40,250 nt of DNA from Clostridia bacterium (GTDB taxonomy: Bacteria; Bacillota; Clostridia; Oscillospirales; Acutalibacteraceae). A program made the position numbers and the translations under genes. Of the stretch, positions 24,796 to 33,139 are shown in pieces; the first letter of the stretch is position 1; each line of letters begins with the position of its first letter. Under the pieces are notes generated by a model. The model was not told the DNA's origin. It did no database searches and worked only from the letters and a program-made list of their open reading frames with translations. The stretch lies in the NCBI GenBank assembly GCA_017555765.1, contig JAFZFT010000098.1:1-40250 (forward strand), in the 5' to 3' direction.

Positions 24796-26511
24796 ATGGA
24801 TTTTTATTCTTTATACCACAATATGTGCAATCTCAACACTCTGGTTGATAAATATCCTCAGGGCAAAGACACACACAAGGAATTACTTGAATTAACAGAG
24901 CAAATTTCAACAAAAAAATACCGTGTTGCCGTAATTGGTGAATTCAAAAGAGGAAAATCGAGCCTCGTAAACTGTCTGCTCGGTACGGAAATTTTACCCA
25001 CAGATATATTACCAACAACTGCTGTTATAAACCGCGTCATATATGACACCGAACAAAAAATCGATATCCGTTATAAAAACGGAGAAAAGGAAATCAGCAC
25101 AGTTGAGTCCCTTGCGGAATATGCGACAAAGCTCGATAAAGAAAAAGAAAAATTCGCCGAGACTATAAAAGAGATCGTTGTCCATTATCCCTCTGTTTTA
25201 GGGCAGAACAATTTTGAAATTATTGATACACCGGGCCTTAACGATAACGAAAAGATGACAGAAACAACCTTTGAGGTTTTCGATAAAATTGATACAGCGA
25301 TAGTTGTAATTTCAGCAACCTCACCCCTCAGTATAAGTGAGCAGAATCTGATTTGTAGCCTTATTGAACAAAAAGATATATATCACCTGACCTTCGTAAT
25401 AACCTTTATCGACAGAGTATCCGATGAAATTGAAGAACAGGACAGGTTGGTCGACATAATAAAGAAACGTTTGCAAAACGATACTTACAATAATTTTGCA
25501 AGCAAACACAGCGATGAGCTACTTCTGAAAAAAGCACAGAGAATCCTCTGTCAGCCTGATGTTTTTGCAGTTTCTGCAAAACAGGCTATGCAAGGCTTCA
25601 TAAGCGGAAACAACAGTCTTATTGAAAAAAGCCGTTTTAAGCATTTCAAGCTTCAGCTTGTTGCGCTCCTTACTGCAAACCAGGAAAAGGATATTCTTTT
25701 AAAAGCAAAACGCATCGGAAAAGAAACCTCAGCAAAATACAACAGTTGGCACATCGATACCCTTAACGAATTGAACGCAAAACTCAGTGAAGAAATAAAC
25801 AAGCTGAATCTGGCCACACATTATAAGAATACTTCTCAGGCCAGCCTGATACAATGGTTACAGGCAGCAGACAGCTTTATTGAACAGAAAGCCGTTTTTT
25901 CGGATGAATCAAACCGAAATAAAGTCGCAGAAGCGCCGATTGAATTTAAAAATATTTACATAAAGCATCTTTCAGCTATCAGAAAAGAAACCTTCACCCC
26001 GGACTCCATCCCCAATGCTATTGACAGTGCCACATACGAGTGCTGTGAACTTGCTAACCGCTATACTCTCCCCTACAGAGAGTGTCTGACAAAAGGTATT
26101 GCCAACGTCAAAGAAAGCTTAACAGACCTTTGCCGGAAGGTTGAAATCGATTTTTCCCGTATAAGCAATATTGATTCTGCACCTCAGCCCATTCCTGCAT
26201 TCTCTGTCAATACTCTTGCAATAAAAAAACAAATCAGTAATCCTGAGTCGGAATGCATTAATGTTATAAAAGAGTTTATAGCAAAAGCCTTTGCGGATTA
26301 TGAAAAAGCTCTCGTTGACTATCTTGACAGCTGCAGAGCCACCTTATTCAGGGAGCATATTTTAACTCTCCGGAACAACGAAAGAAACATCAGGGAATAC
26401 GAATCTAATATTCGTTCGTTACAGGCACTCCTTGAACAGGAAGAGTCCTGTTATCCCGGCAAGCAGGCTGAAGTTGACGACATAACCCGCAACATACTTA
26501 ACACTTTATAA
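24796..26511 (+). CDS. Dynamin-like GTPase 1
   Basis: 571 residues. The dynamin-type GTPase domain is clear: P-loop GEFKRGKSS at 48-56, G2 threonines in ILPTTA (71-76), G3 DTPG at 144-147, then the G4 site, which reads TFID (203-206) instead of NKxD/TKxD. The Asp is kept but the Lys is lost. The C-terminal half is helical with coiled-coil-like stretches (about 310-345 and 520-565) and has no evident transmembrane segment. Bacterial dynamin-like proteins assemble on membranes and remodel or protect them. GAAAGGA precedes the ATG. First gene of the operon; a double zinc-ribbon gene follows after 18 bases. It resembles GTPase 2 (shared DTPGLND, YP.. and ITDE/KLDKE spacing), so the two may be a paralogous pair. 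Confidence 0.9.
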   Translation: MDFYSLYHNMCNLNTLVDKYPQGKDTHKELLELTEQISTKKYRVAVIGEFKRGKSSLVNCLLGTEILPTDILPTTAVINRVIYDTEQKIDIRYKNGEKEISTVESLAEYATKLDKEKEKFAETIKEIVVHYPSVLGQNNFEIIDTPGLNDNEKMTETTFEVFDKIDTAIVVISATSPLSISEQNLICSLIEQKDIYHLTFVITFIDRVSDEIEEQDRLVDIIKKRLQNDTYNNFASKHSDELLLKKAQRILCQPDVFAVSAKQAMQGFISGNNSLIEKSRFKHFKLQLVALLTANQEKDILLKAKRIGKETSAKYNSWHIDTLNELNAKLSEEINKLNLATHYKNTSQASLIQWLQAADSFIEQKAVFSDESNRNKVAEAPIEFKNIYIKHLSAIRKETFTPDSIPNAIDSATYECCELANRYTLPYRECLTKGIANVKESLTDLCRKVEIDFSRISNIDSAPQPIPAFSVNTLAIKKQISNPESECINVIKEFIAKAFADYEKALVDYLDSCRATLFREHILTLRNNERNIREYESNIRSLQALLEQEESCYPGKQAEVDDITRNILNTL

Positions 26512-26529
26512 CAGGAAAGGCGGAATAGT

Positions 26530-27078
26530 ATGAATTGTATTAAATGTAACGCAATCTTGCCGGAAGGCGCAAAATTCTGTTCCTTATGCGGACAGCCTAC
26601 AAAAAAAGAGGAGCTTACAAAAAACAGTACGATATGTATTAACTGCAGAAAAGAATTCGATTCCTCTCATGTTTTTTGTGACCGTTGCGGATACAGGCTT
26701 ATGACAAAAGAGCATTATATTAAAGAATGCAGTGTTCCTATTTTAAATGTCAAATCCGTAAAACGTTTTAACGGAAAAAAACTTAAAAATAAAACCGACG
26801 GGTCTCTTGTACTTTATATAGACCGCATGGAGTTTGTCCCCGAGGTAAAGATGCCTAAAAAAGCATCTGACGAAAACTATATATGCATTATCGCCAAACC
26901 AACCGTATATTATTTCAACAATATGAAGCGCCTGCAAAAAAAGAAGCATCTCTTCAAGCGGTATTCACTTATTGGTGAGGATATCCAAAACGGCGAGGTT
27001 CGTTTCGGTAAAAAAATAAAAAGGAAAAAGGCAGATGCAATCATTGAAATGTCGAATAAATACAGTAAGGAGATTTAA
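26530..27078 (+). CDS. Double zinc-ribbon protein
   Basis: 182 residues. Two zinc ribbons stand at the N-terminus: C3-x2-C6...C17-x2-C20 and C36-x2-C39...C50-x2-C53, each of the short type found at the ends of many clostridial proteins. The remainder (about 60-182) is a basic domain with beta-strand-like segments (SLVLYIDRMEFVPE, ICIIAKPTVYYF) and a Lys-rich end; it matches nothing I know, though the pattern recalls a PH-like membrane- or protein-binding fold. It sits 18 bases after GTPase 1 and 2 bases before GTPase 2, so it is certainly co-expressed with both. It may act as an adaptor between GTPases and another partner; this is inference. Confidence 0.82.
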   Translation: MNCIKCNAILPEGAKFCSLCGQPTKKEELTKNSTICINCRKEFDSSHVFCDRCGYRLMTKEHYIKECSVPILNVKSVKRFNGKKLKNKTDGSLVLYIDRMEFVPEVKMPKKASDENYICIIAKPTVYYFNNMKRLQKKKHLFKRYSLIGEDIQNGEVRFGKKIKRKKADAIIEMSNKYSKEI

Positions 27079-27080
27079 AT

Positions 27081-29162
27081 ATGGAAGATTCGAATAATTA
27101 TATTAACTACCAATCGATGGTAACATCTGTTGCCACGGGGCTGAAACAGGTCAGCAATATATGCACTCACCTTTCAATGAATGCACACACCGAAAGCCTC
27201 AATCAACTTCAGGAAAAGCTCACTGAACACATATTTTCAGTAGGTATCATGGGCGAATTCAGAAGAGGAAAAAGTACAGTAATCAACGCTCTGCTCGGCC
27301 AGGCGATTGTACCGTCTGATATCGTCCCCACATCGGCCACTCTCAATTATGTAAAATGGGGTACCGAAAAAAAAGGTATTATAAACTTCAAGGATGGTAC
27401 AAAAAAAGAGGTTGCTATTGACGAGCTTTCCAACTACATAACAAAAATCACCGATGAATCCGAAAAAATGGCAGAAACTGTTGAGGATGCCGTTGTTTAC
27501 TACCCCTGCCCCTTCTGCCAGAACGGTGTTCAGATTATTGACACTCCCGGTCTTAACGACGACGAGAGAATGACAGCAATTTCAGAAAATGTAATTCCTA
27601 CACTTGATGCAATTATAATGGTTCTCGTTCCTGACTCGCCCTTCAGCCAGACTGAAGCCGAATTTGTGAGAAACAAGGTTATGACAAGTGACCTCGGAAG
27701 GATAATTTTTGTCGTCAACAAAATTGATGTTGTTGACGAGGATGACAGACCGAGGCTTCTTAACGCCATAAAAGAAAAAATCAAATCCAGTGTCCTTCAG
27801 AAGACAATAGATGTTTACGGTGAGGATTCAGAAGAATACAAAGCAACCCGGGAAAAAATCGGTGATATCCGTATTTATCCCGTATCTGCAAGAAAAGCTT
27901 TAAAAGGCAAAATGAACAACGATATCAGAATGATTGCAGACAGCGGATATAACGAATTTGAAAAGGCACTGTCAATTCTTCTTACTGAAGAAAGAGGTAT
28001 GCTTGAGCTTATTCAACCGATAAACCAGCTTCTTTCAAAATCAAACGAAATAGTAGAAAATATCAACACGAGATATAACGCACTCGACATTCACTCAGTC
28101 GAATTTGAAAAAATTCAGCTTGAATCAATTGAAAAAATTGAACGTACAAGAGAGCAGAAAAAGTTTGAAATTGAAACTTTCAAAGCAAAGGGTTATACAC
28201 TGTATAATGAGCTTCTCCCCAATGCAGAAAAAATATACAGTGATATTGAAAGTGATTTAAAAAACATCGTTGAAAACTTCAATTACTCTTCTGTAGATTT
28301 CAAAAACGATGCTTCACTGAACAGCACCTTAAGCAGCATCTCAACGTCAATAGACAAAACATTAGAGGAAAAGCTTGCTATTTACTGTGAAAGACTGAAC
28401 AGTGAAATCTACAATCAATTAGGTAGTGATGTTAAAGATCTGGACGAAATTTTCTATCAAATCAACGATTCTATCCAAAGCGTCCACAACAGCATTAACG
28501 GAAAGGCTTCCGTTAACACCTCCTTGTCCAACATAGGAAAAACCATCCTTATGGATGTCGGAAGCATTTACGCAACATTTTTTCTTTCCAGTGGTGCTAC
28601 TGCCATCCCGGGTCTTGGAGCTATGATATCCGGATTTAAAGAGCACGGCGTAAAAGGTGCCGTTACCGGCGGCTTATCCGGTGCTACTATAGGATTTTTA
28701 TCATTAGCTGCGTTCGCATCTATAGGCTTGGTAGGATGGCCGCTTGCACTGGCAACGGGTGTTGTCTCCACCTTCGGCGGCAAGGCTGTTACATCCTTGA
28801 TTTTCAAGGGAAAGCAGACTGATAATACAAAGGAAATCAATAACGTAAAAAAACAGCTATTAAGTGCTGTTGATTCCATTCTGGCAACAATGAAGGATAC
28901 CAGAGCCATCGAAATCTGGCTGAAGCAAACCTGCGACAACGCCTACAGCTCTGTTGCAGACACCATTGATAACGAATGGGAAAATACTCTTTCCTCAATG
29001 GAAGCAATGCTCACACAGATAAAAATTGATATAGAAATGAATGCCGTAAATAAGGACCAGCTTCAAAAGCAATTCAAGGATTATATTGCTGAAATTGAGA
29101 AAACAGTTGAAGAAATAACACCTATAAAAGATAAGATCGCCGCTGCATTAAATTCAAAATAG
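27081..29162 (+). CDS. Dynamin-like GTPase 2 with hydrophobic membrane segment
   Basis: 693 residues. It has a complete dynamin-type GTPase domain: GEFRRGKST (58-66), VPTSAT (82-87), DTPG (154-157) and a canonical NKID (213-216). A helical stalk region follows (about 320-460). Residues about 490-590 contain a long Gly/Ala-rich hydrophobic stretch (ATFFLSSGATAIPGLGAMIS and TIGFLSLAAFASIGLVGWPL) with Gly-zipper spacing, as in membrane-inserting paddles of bacterial dynamin-like proteins, then a coiled coil at the C-terminus. This is the operon member best suited to insert into a membrane. It starts 2 bases after the zinc-ribbon gene and is followed by an M48 peptidase gene. AAGGAG precedes the ATG. 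Confidence 0.92.
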   Translation: MEDSNNYINYQSMVTSVATGLKQVSNICTHLSMNAHTESLNQLQEKLTEHIFSVGIMGEFRRGKSTVINALLGQAIVPSDIVPTSATLNYVKWGTEKKGIINFKDGTKKEVAIDELSNYITKITDESEKMAETVEDAVVYYPCPFCQNGVQIIDTPGLNDDERMTAISENVIPTLDAIIMVLVPDSPFSQTEAEFVRNKVMTSDLGRIIFVVNKIDVVDEDDRPRLLNAIKEKIKSSVLQKTIDVYGEDSEEYKATREKIGDIRIYPVSARKALKGKMNNDIRMIADSGYNEFEKALSILLTEERGMLELIQPINQLLSKSNEIVENINTRYNALDIHSVEFEKIQLESIEKIERTREQKKFEIETFKAKGYTLYNELLPNAEKIYSDIESDLKNIVENFNYSSVDFKNDASLNSTLSSISTSIDKTLEEKLAIYCERLNSEIYNQLGSDVKDLDEIFYQINDSIQSVHNSINGKASVNTSLSNIGKTILMDVGSIYATFFLSSGATAIPGLGAMISGFKEHGVKGAVTGGLSGATIGFLSLAAFASIGLVGWPLALATGVVSTFGGKAVTSLIFKGKQTDNTKEINNVKKQLLSAVDSILATMKDTRAIEIWLKQTCDNAYSSVADTIDNEWENTLSSMEAMLTQIKIDIEMNAVNKDQLQKQFKDYIAEIEKTVEEITPIKDKIAAALNSK

Positions 29163-29183
29163 TATCAAAAGGAGAGCTGTTTT

Positions 29184-30191
29184 ATGTATAAAGAAATTGA
29201 ATCAAATCCCCTTTCAGGGCTTAATTACAGCTTCGCAGAGTACGTTAAACAAAGAAAAGAGTTCGACAGTAAACACGTTGACGGCAACGGGCTTCCTGAC
29301 TACGCTTACAAAATGGACTATGAACACAGAAAACGTATTGATGCTATACCGGGCCTTGTAAAATTTATGAAAAAGTACTGTTCAACAGTCATTCCTCAGG
29401 AGCTTCAGAAATACAATATGAGCGGTGTAATGGTAGGTCCTGATCAGTTTCCCGAGATTTATAAAATGGTCAAGGAGTGTGCTGAAACACTCGGCATAGG
29501 CATCCCTAATGTACTTATTGTCCCTGTAATTGAAGATGCCGGGGACTTCAATGCCTGTACCCTTGCCTTGGACGATGTTGAACCGATAATCTTAATAACA
29601 GGACTTCTTGTCGAGCGTATGTCGCCTGAGGAATTAAAAGTAGTCATCGCTCATGAATGCGGACATATTCACAACCATCACAGCTTATACGGTATATTGG
29701 CAAATATTCTTACCAGCACAGGAATAGCCGGTCTTCAGTCAATACCGGGCTTCAGCGAACTGGCTGCTCTTCTTACAAGCGGTGCCCAATATGCTCTTTC
29801 AATGTGGTCAAGAGCCGCCGAAGTTACAGCCGACCGTGCTGCACTTATCTGCACAGGTGATGTCAAGGTCGCCGCAAATACTTTATCAAAATTTATGTAT
29901 AACGGCGCCAATATTTCAAGAACTGTTAAAACCGAAATCAACATTGATGCCTTGTACGACCAGCTTAATATGATACTTAATAATCCCAATCGTATCAATG
30001 AACTTTTAAACTCCCATCCTCTTGCAGTGAAAAGAGTTATTGCGGTTAAGGATTTTTCGGAATGTGAAACACTGTACAAGTGGCGTCCCGACCTGAAAAC
30101 ACCTGAACAAACCTTGCGTACCAAGAATGAAATTGATGAAAAGTGCAAGAAGTATATTGACGTACTCGTACCGAAAGGAGTACAAAAATGA
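29184..30191 (+). CDS. M48-family zinc metallopeptidase without membrane anchor
   Basis: 335 residues. The zinc-binding motif HECGH lies at 157-161 and the third ligand at E213 in EVTADRAA (E213-x3-D217), both typical of M48 peptidases such as HtpX and Oma1. The pre-domain (about 1-100) has no signal peptide. Unlike HtpX there are no clear transmembrane helices; only one modest hydrophobic stretch after the HExxH (ILANILTSTGIAGL) is seen, so it is probably cytoplasmic or peripheral. AAAAGGAG precedes the ATG. The final ATGA overlaps the start of GTPase 3. M48 enzymes usually act in membrane-protein quality control; inside a dynamin operon it may cut or regulate one of the neighbours, which is inference. 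Confidence 0.9.
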   Translation: MYKEIESNPLSGLNYSFAEYVKQRKEFDSKHVDGNGLPDYAYKMDYEHRKRIDAIPGLVKFMKKYCSTVIPQELQKYNMSGVMVGPDQFPEIYKMVKECAETLGIGIPNVLIVPVIEDAGDFNACTLALDDVEPIILITGLLVERMSPEELKVVIAHECGHIHNHHSLYGILANILTSTGIAGLQSIPGFSELAALLTSGAQYALSMWSRAAEVTADRAALICTGDVKVAANTLSKFMYNGANISRTVKTEINIDALYDQLNMILNNPNRINELLNSHPLAVKRVIAVKDFSECETLYKWRPDLKTPEQTLRTKNEIDEKCKKYIDVLVPKGVQK

Positions 30192-31960
30192 ATATAAACG
30201 ACAGAATAATTATTGACGATAACGAACTTTTTCAGTTTCTTGAATCAAAGCTCGATTCTCTTACCCCTTTTATTTACAACAGTAAATACAAAGCACTCCT
30301 CGGAGACAACATAATTGACAAAATTAAAAGCTGGAACAGTAACATCCGCAAGCAAAAGGATACTCCTCTTACGGTTGTTGTGTGCGGTGAATTCAAGCGT
30401 GGTAAATCGAGCCTTATCAATGCAATTCTCGGTGAAACCGTAGTTACAACCAACATCACAACAGAAACCATAACTGTTAACCGTATAAGCTACGGCGAGT
30501 ATGCAAACGAAATTGTTTTAAATGGTGGCAAGCGCATAAGACTTGCAGATGAAGAGCTCTGTTGCGACAAACTGCAACACATTATCCGTGAGATCAGCCA
30601 GAATGACAAAATAACAATGCTTGAGCTCAAGCGTCCTCTTGACGCTCTTAAAGACCTCACAATCATTGACACACCGGGCCTGGGCGACTCAATAAAGGAT
30701 TTTTCGGCGGAGGTAAACTATGCACTTAATATGGCAGACGTTGTAATTTACGTTTTCTCTGTTCTTTATCCTATGTCTGCTAACGAGCAGTATTTCATCA
30801 AAACTGCAATCAAGCCCCAGAAGTATACAGAGCTTATGCTTGTAGGTAACTATTGCGACTCATACGAATCTGCAGAAGACCTCGACAGAATGACAGCGGT
30901 TGTATGCGACAGAATCAAGGACATTCTTCCCGGTGAAAAGCCTCTTATGATAAGTGCTCTTGACGAGCGTTGCCGTCAGCTCGGCTCACCCGTACCCAAT
31001 GAAGCTGTTTCTGAAATACTTTATAACAACTTCCAAACTCTTCGCACAAACTTCAACGATATTTTAACAAGCAAGCGAGCTGTCATACTTCCCGACCGCA
31101 TTCAGCGCATGATAAACTCTATGACAATTGATTTGCAAAAGGACATCGACAGCATCAATCTTGGTCTTTCTATGAGCACAGAGGAGCTCAACAAAAAACG
31201 TCAGGAAGCTATGGAGCTTAAACTCGAACACTCCAATGAGCAGAACAAGGTATTCGAAACCATTGATAAGTACATTGAATTACATAGGAGCAGAGCTCTC
31301 AGTTGGATTGACAATTTTATCGACTGTATGGAGAGCGACGTGAACAACCTTTCTTCAATAGATATAAACGATATCAAAAAATATTATCCAATTTTCTGCG
31401 TCGACGCCTTACAGCAGGCTATAACTAAATGCTCCGATTATTTTGTTGATGCTTTATATACGGAGCTCGAAAAGGTTTCTTCAGAGGTTACAAGAAAGCT
31501 TTCCATGGGTTCTGCTGATGAAAAGATAAGCTTCTCGTTCACTCTTGACAATAAAGTGTGGACCGCCGGTGATAATCTTCAGTTTGCAAGCACAGAGGTA
31601 GTTAAATACATACCCTTCTACAGCCTGATAAGTCCGGTTACAACCTTTATTGCAGGTGCACTGCGTGAGCATGAACTCAAAAAAAATGCTCCCGATGTAG
31701 TCAACAGCATCAAAAAGCAGTACCCCGCATTACGTTCAAACGTTGTTCCTGCCATTACCGAAAAATTCAATACAATCGGTGACAATGCAAAAAAACAATT
31801 ACTTGAATATTTCGGAGAGAAAAACGATGAGCTTGACGCTGAGCTTAAGCAATCCGAACTGATTGTAAGACAGGACAGTGACAAGAAAGCTGAAATCGAA
31901 GTTGCCGTAAATGAAATCGCCGCTATTCTTGAAGCCATAAAAAGCGAACTTGCTGTTTAA
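30188..31960 (+). CDS. Dynamin-like GTPase 3
   Basis: 590 residues. GTPase motifs: P-loop GEFKRGKSS (67-75), a T-rich G2 segment (NITTETITVN, 89-98) and DTPGLGD (161-167). At the G4 position the sequence is GNYCDS, so NxxD is kept but the Lys is replaced by Tyr. The helical part that follows carries a coiled coil (about 330-365) and a mildly hydrophobic segment (IPFYSLISPVTTFIAGAL, about 476-493) that could dip into a membrane. It differs from GTPases 1 and 2 in length and motifs and seems a separate lineage. ATGA overlap with the M48 gene indicates coupled translation, and a zinc-ribbon gene follows 13 bases after its stop. Confidence 0.9.
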   Translation: MNINDRIIIDDNELFQFLESKLDSLTPFIYNSKYKALLGDNIIDKIKSWNSNIRKQKDTPLTVVVCGEFKRGKSSLINAILGETVVTTNITTETITVNRISYGEYANEIVLNGGKRIRLADEELCCDKLQHIIREISQNDKITMLELKRPLDALKDLTIIDTPGLGDSIKDFSAEVNYALNMADVVIYVFSVLYPMSANEQYFIKTAIKPQKYTELMLVGNYCDSYESAEDLDRMTAVVCDRIKDILPGEKPLMISALDERCRQLGSPVPNEAVSEILYNNFQTLRTNFNDILTSKRAVILPDRIQRMINSMTIDLQKDIDSINLGLSMSTEELNKKRQEAMELKLEHSNEQNKVFETIDKYIELHRSRALSWIDNFIDCMESDVNNLSSIDINDIKKYYPIFCVDALQQAITKCSDYFVDALYTELEKVSSEVTRKLSMGSADEKISFSFTLDNKVWTAGDNLQFASTEVVKYIPFYSLISPVTTFIAGALREHELKKNAPDVVNSIKKQYPALRSNVVPAITEKFNTIGDNAKKQLLEYFGEKNDELDAELKQSELIVRQDSDKKAEIEVAVNEIAAILEAIKSELAV

Positions 31961-31973
31961 CAGGAGGATAGAT

Positions 31974-32618
31974 ATGGGCGGATTTATGATAAACGGCATA
32001 GGAGCAGCAGACAGTTATTATCCTATTGCTAATGTCGGCACCTTTTATTGCAAGGACTGTCGGAAGGAACAGGCATTCCAGCTCATGGAGCTTAAAATGA
32101 AAATCAGAATATTATATATTCCTACTGTTTCCATCAACACAAAATATGCAGTTGTATGCCCTAAATGCAAAACCGGATATTATGTTGAAGAACAGGTAAA
32201 AAATAATATTGTTGACGGAAAAACAAAGGTAAATGTCACATCAGACGGTCTCGAGCTCATTGAAAAGATGACGGAACCTTTGTCAACAGAGACTGTTCAT
32301 TTAATTGAAACAAAGGTATCGGAGGAACACAAAACGACTGACGAGAATAACGATAGTTCAGTCAGTACAACCGTCACCGATTTTACTGACAGTACCGACA
32401 GTGAGGATACAGTCAGAGAACCGTCTGACGAAAACGTTTCTCCCGACACCAACATTCACATCTCCGGATCAACCTTCAGCATCAGCGAAATTGATTTGCC
32501 GCGCATAATAAGAAAACAGTGTCCGACCTGCGGAATGTTTTTCAGAGAAGATATGGAAGCATGTCCGATATGTTGTTGCCGGCTGATTGTTAAAGAATAT
32601 AAAATAGGAAAGGAATAA
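31974..32618 (+). CDS. Zinc-ribbon protein with Ser/Thr/Asp-rich linker
   Basis: 214 residues. The N-terminal half has C26-x2-C29...C62-x2-C65 enclosing a strand-rich segment (IRILYIPTVSIN), a zinc-ribbon layout seen in small bacterial zinc-ribbon families. An acidic Ser/Thr/Asp-rich linker (about 118-160) leads to a second ribbon at the C-terminus: C183-x2-C186...C197-x2-C200, followed by two more cysteines. The ATG at 31974 is chosen because AGGAGG lies 7 bases upstream; an in-frame ATG at 31950 lies inside the end of GTPase 3 and has no ribosome binding site. The next gene begins one base after its stop. Role unknown; an adaptor in the dynamin system is plausible. Confidence 0.82.
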   Translation: MGGFMINGIGAADSYYPIANVGTFYCKDCRKEQAFQLMELKMKIRILYIPTVSINTKYAVVCPKCKTGYYVEEQVKNNIVDGKTKVNVTSDGLELIEKMTEPLSTETVHLIETKVSEEHKTTDENNDSSVSTTVTDFTDSTDSEDTVREPSDENVSPDTNIHISGSTFSISEIDLPRIIRKQCPTCGMFFREDMEACPICCCRLIVKEYKIGKE

Positions 32619-32619
32619 T

Positions 32620-32970
32620 ATGATGTCTTTTTTTAAAAAAGTTCTATCTGTTCTTTTAGCTTGCTTTCTTTTTTATTGCGTTATATTCGGTATTGTATCG
32701 GGTGATCCGTTTATTTTAGGCATAGCTGTACTGTTTATTGTCATTGTAATTTGTCTGATAAAACGTCTTAAGAAAACAGCTGCAAAAAAACGTAATCAAA
32801 AAGCTGAGGATGGGATTGACAAAGTCAAAACCGGGCACACAAAAAAGAAGAAGGATAAAAAAAGAAAATCAAAAAAAACTGATGTTTCCGCAACCTACTG
32901 CAAAAAATGTAACAAAGAAGTAATAAGAAGCAACATTTACTGTTTCAATTGCGGACATAAAATAGACTAG
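32620..32970 (+). CDS. Two-helix membrane protein with C-terminal zinc ribbon
   Basis: 116 residues. Two hydrophobic helices (about 8-27 and 30-47) form a hairpin, followed by a strongly basic Lys/Arg stretch (about 49-88) and a zinc ribbon C94-x2-C97...C108-x2-C111 at the end. The basic region puts the ribbon in the cytoplasm. A second ATG three bases on is possible as the start. It is the last gene of the dynamin operon and stands 27 bases before a very strong terminator. It could serve as the membrane docking point for the soluble GTPases or zinc-ribbon proteins; this is inference from topology. Confidence 0.78.
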   Translation: MMSFFKKVLSVLLACFLFYCVIFGIVSGDPFILGIAVLFIVIVICLIKRLKKTAAKKRNQKAEDGIDKVKTGHTKKKKDKKRKSKKTDVSATYCKKCNKEVIRSNIYCFNCGHKID

Positions 32971-32997
32971 TGCATCCTTCCGATAATGCTATTAAAG

Positions 32998-33039
32998 CAC
33001 AGATATTTCACTTCTTAAACTGAAATATCTGTGTTTTTT
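32998..33039 (+). terminator. Strong intrinsic terminator of the dynamin operon
   Basis: CACAGATATTTCA, 10-base loop, TGAAATATCTGTG, TTTTTT: a 13-bp perfect stem and a six-T tract, 27 bases after the last stop codon. Confidence 0.92.
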
Positions 33040-33049
33040 ATCAAACATC

Positions 33050-33083
33050 AACAGCGTGCAGATTTTATTCCGCACGTTGTTTT
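33050..33083 (+). repeat. Hairpin repeat / second terminator at the right edge of the accessory block
   Basis: AACAGCGTGC, 12-base loop, GCACGTTGTT followed by TTT. It is similar in sequence and orientation to 17239-17266 and forms a backup terminator 10 bases after the main one. Confidence 0.55.
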
Positions 33084-33139
33084 TATTATGAAAAATGTTG
33101 ATCACCGCAGTTTAGAGCTTATCAGTAGTAATACCGCAT

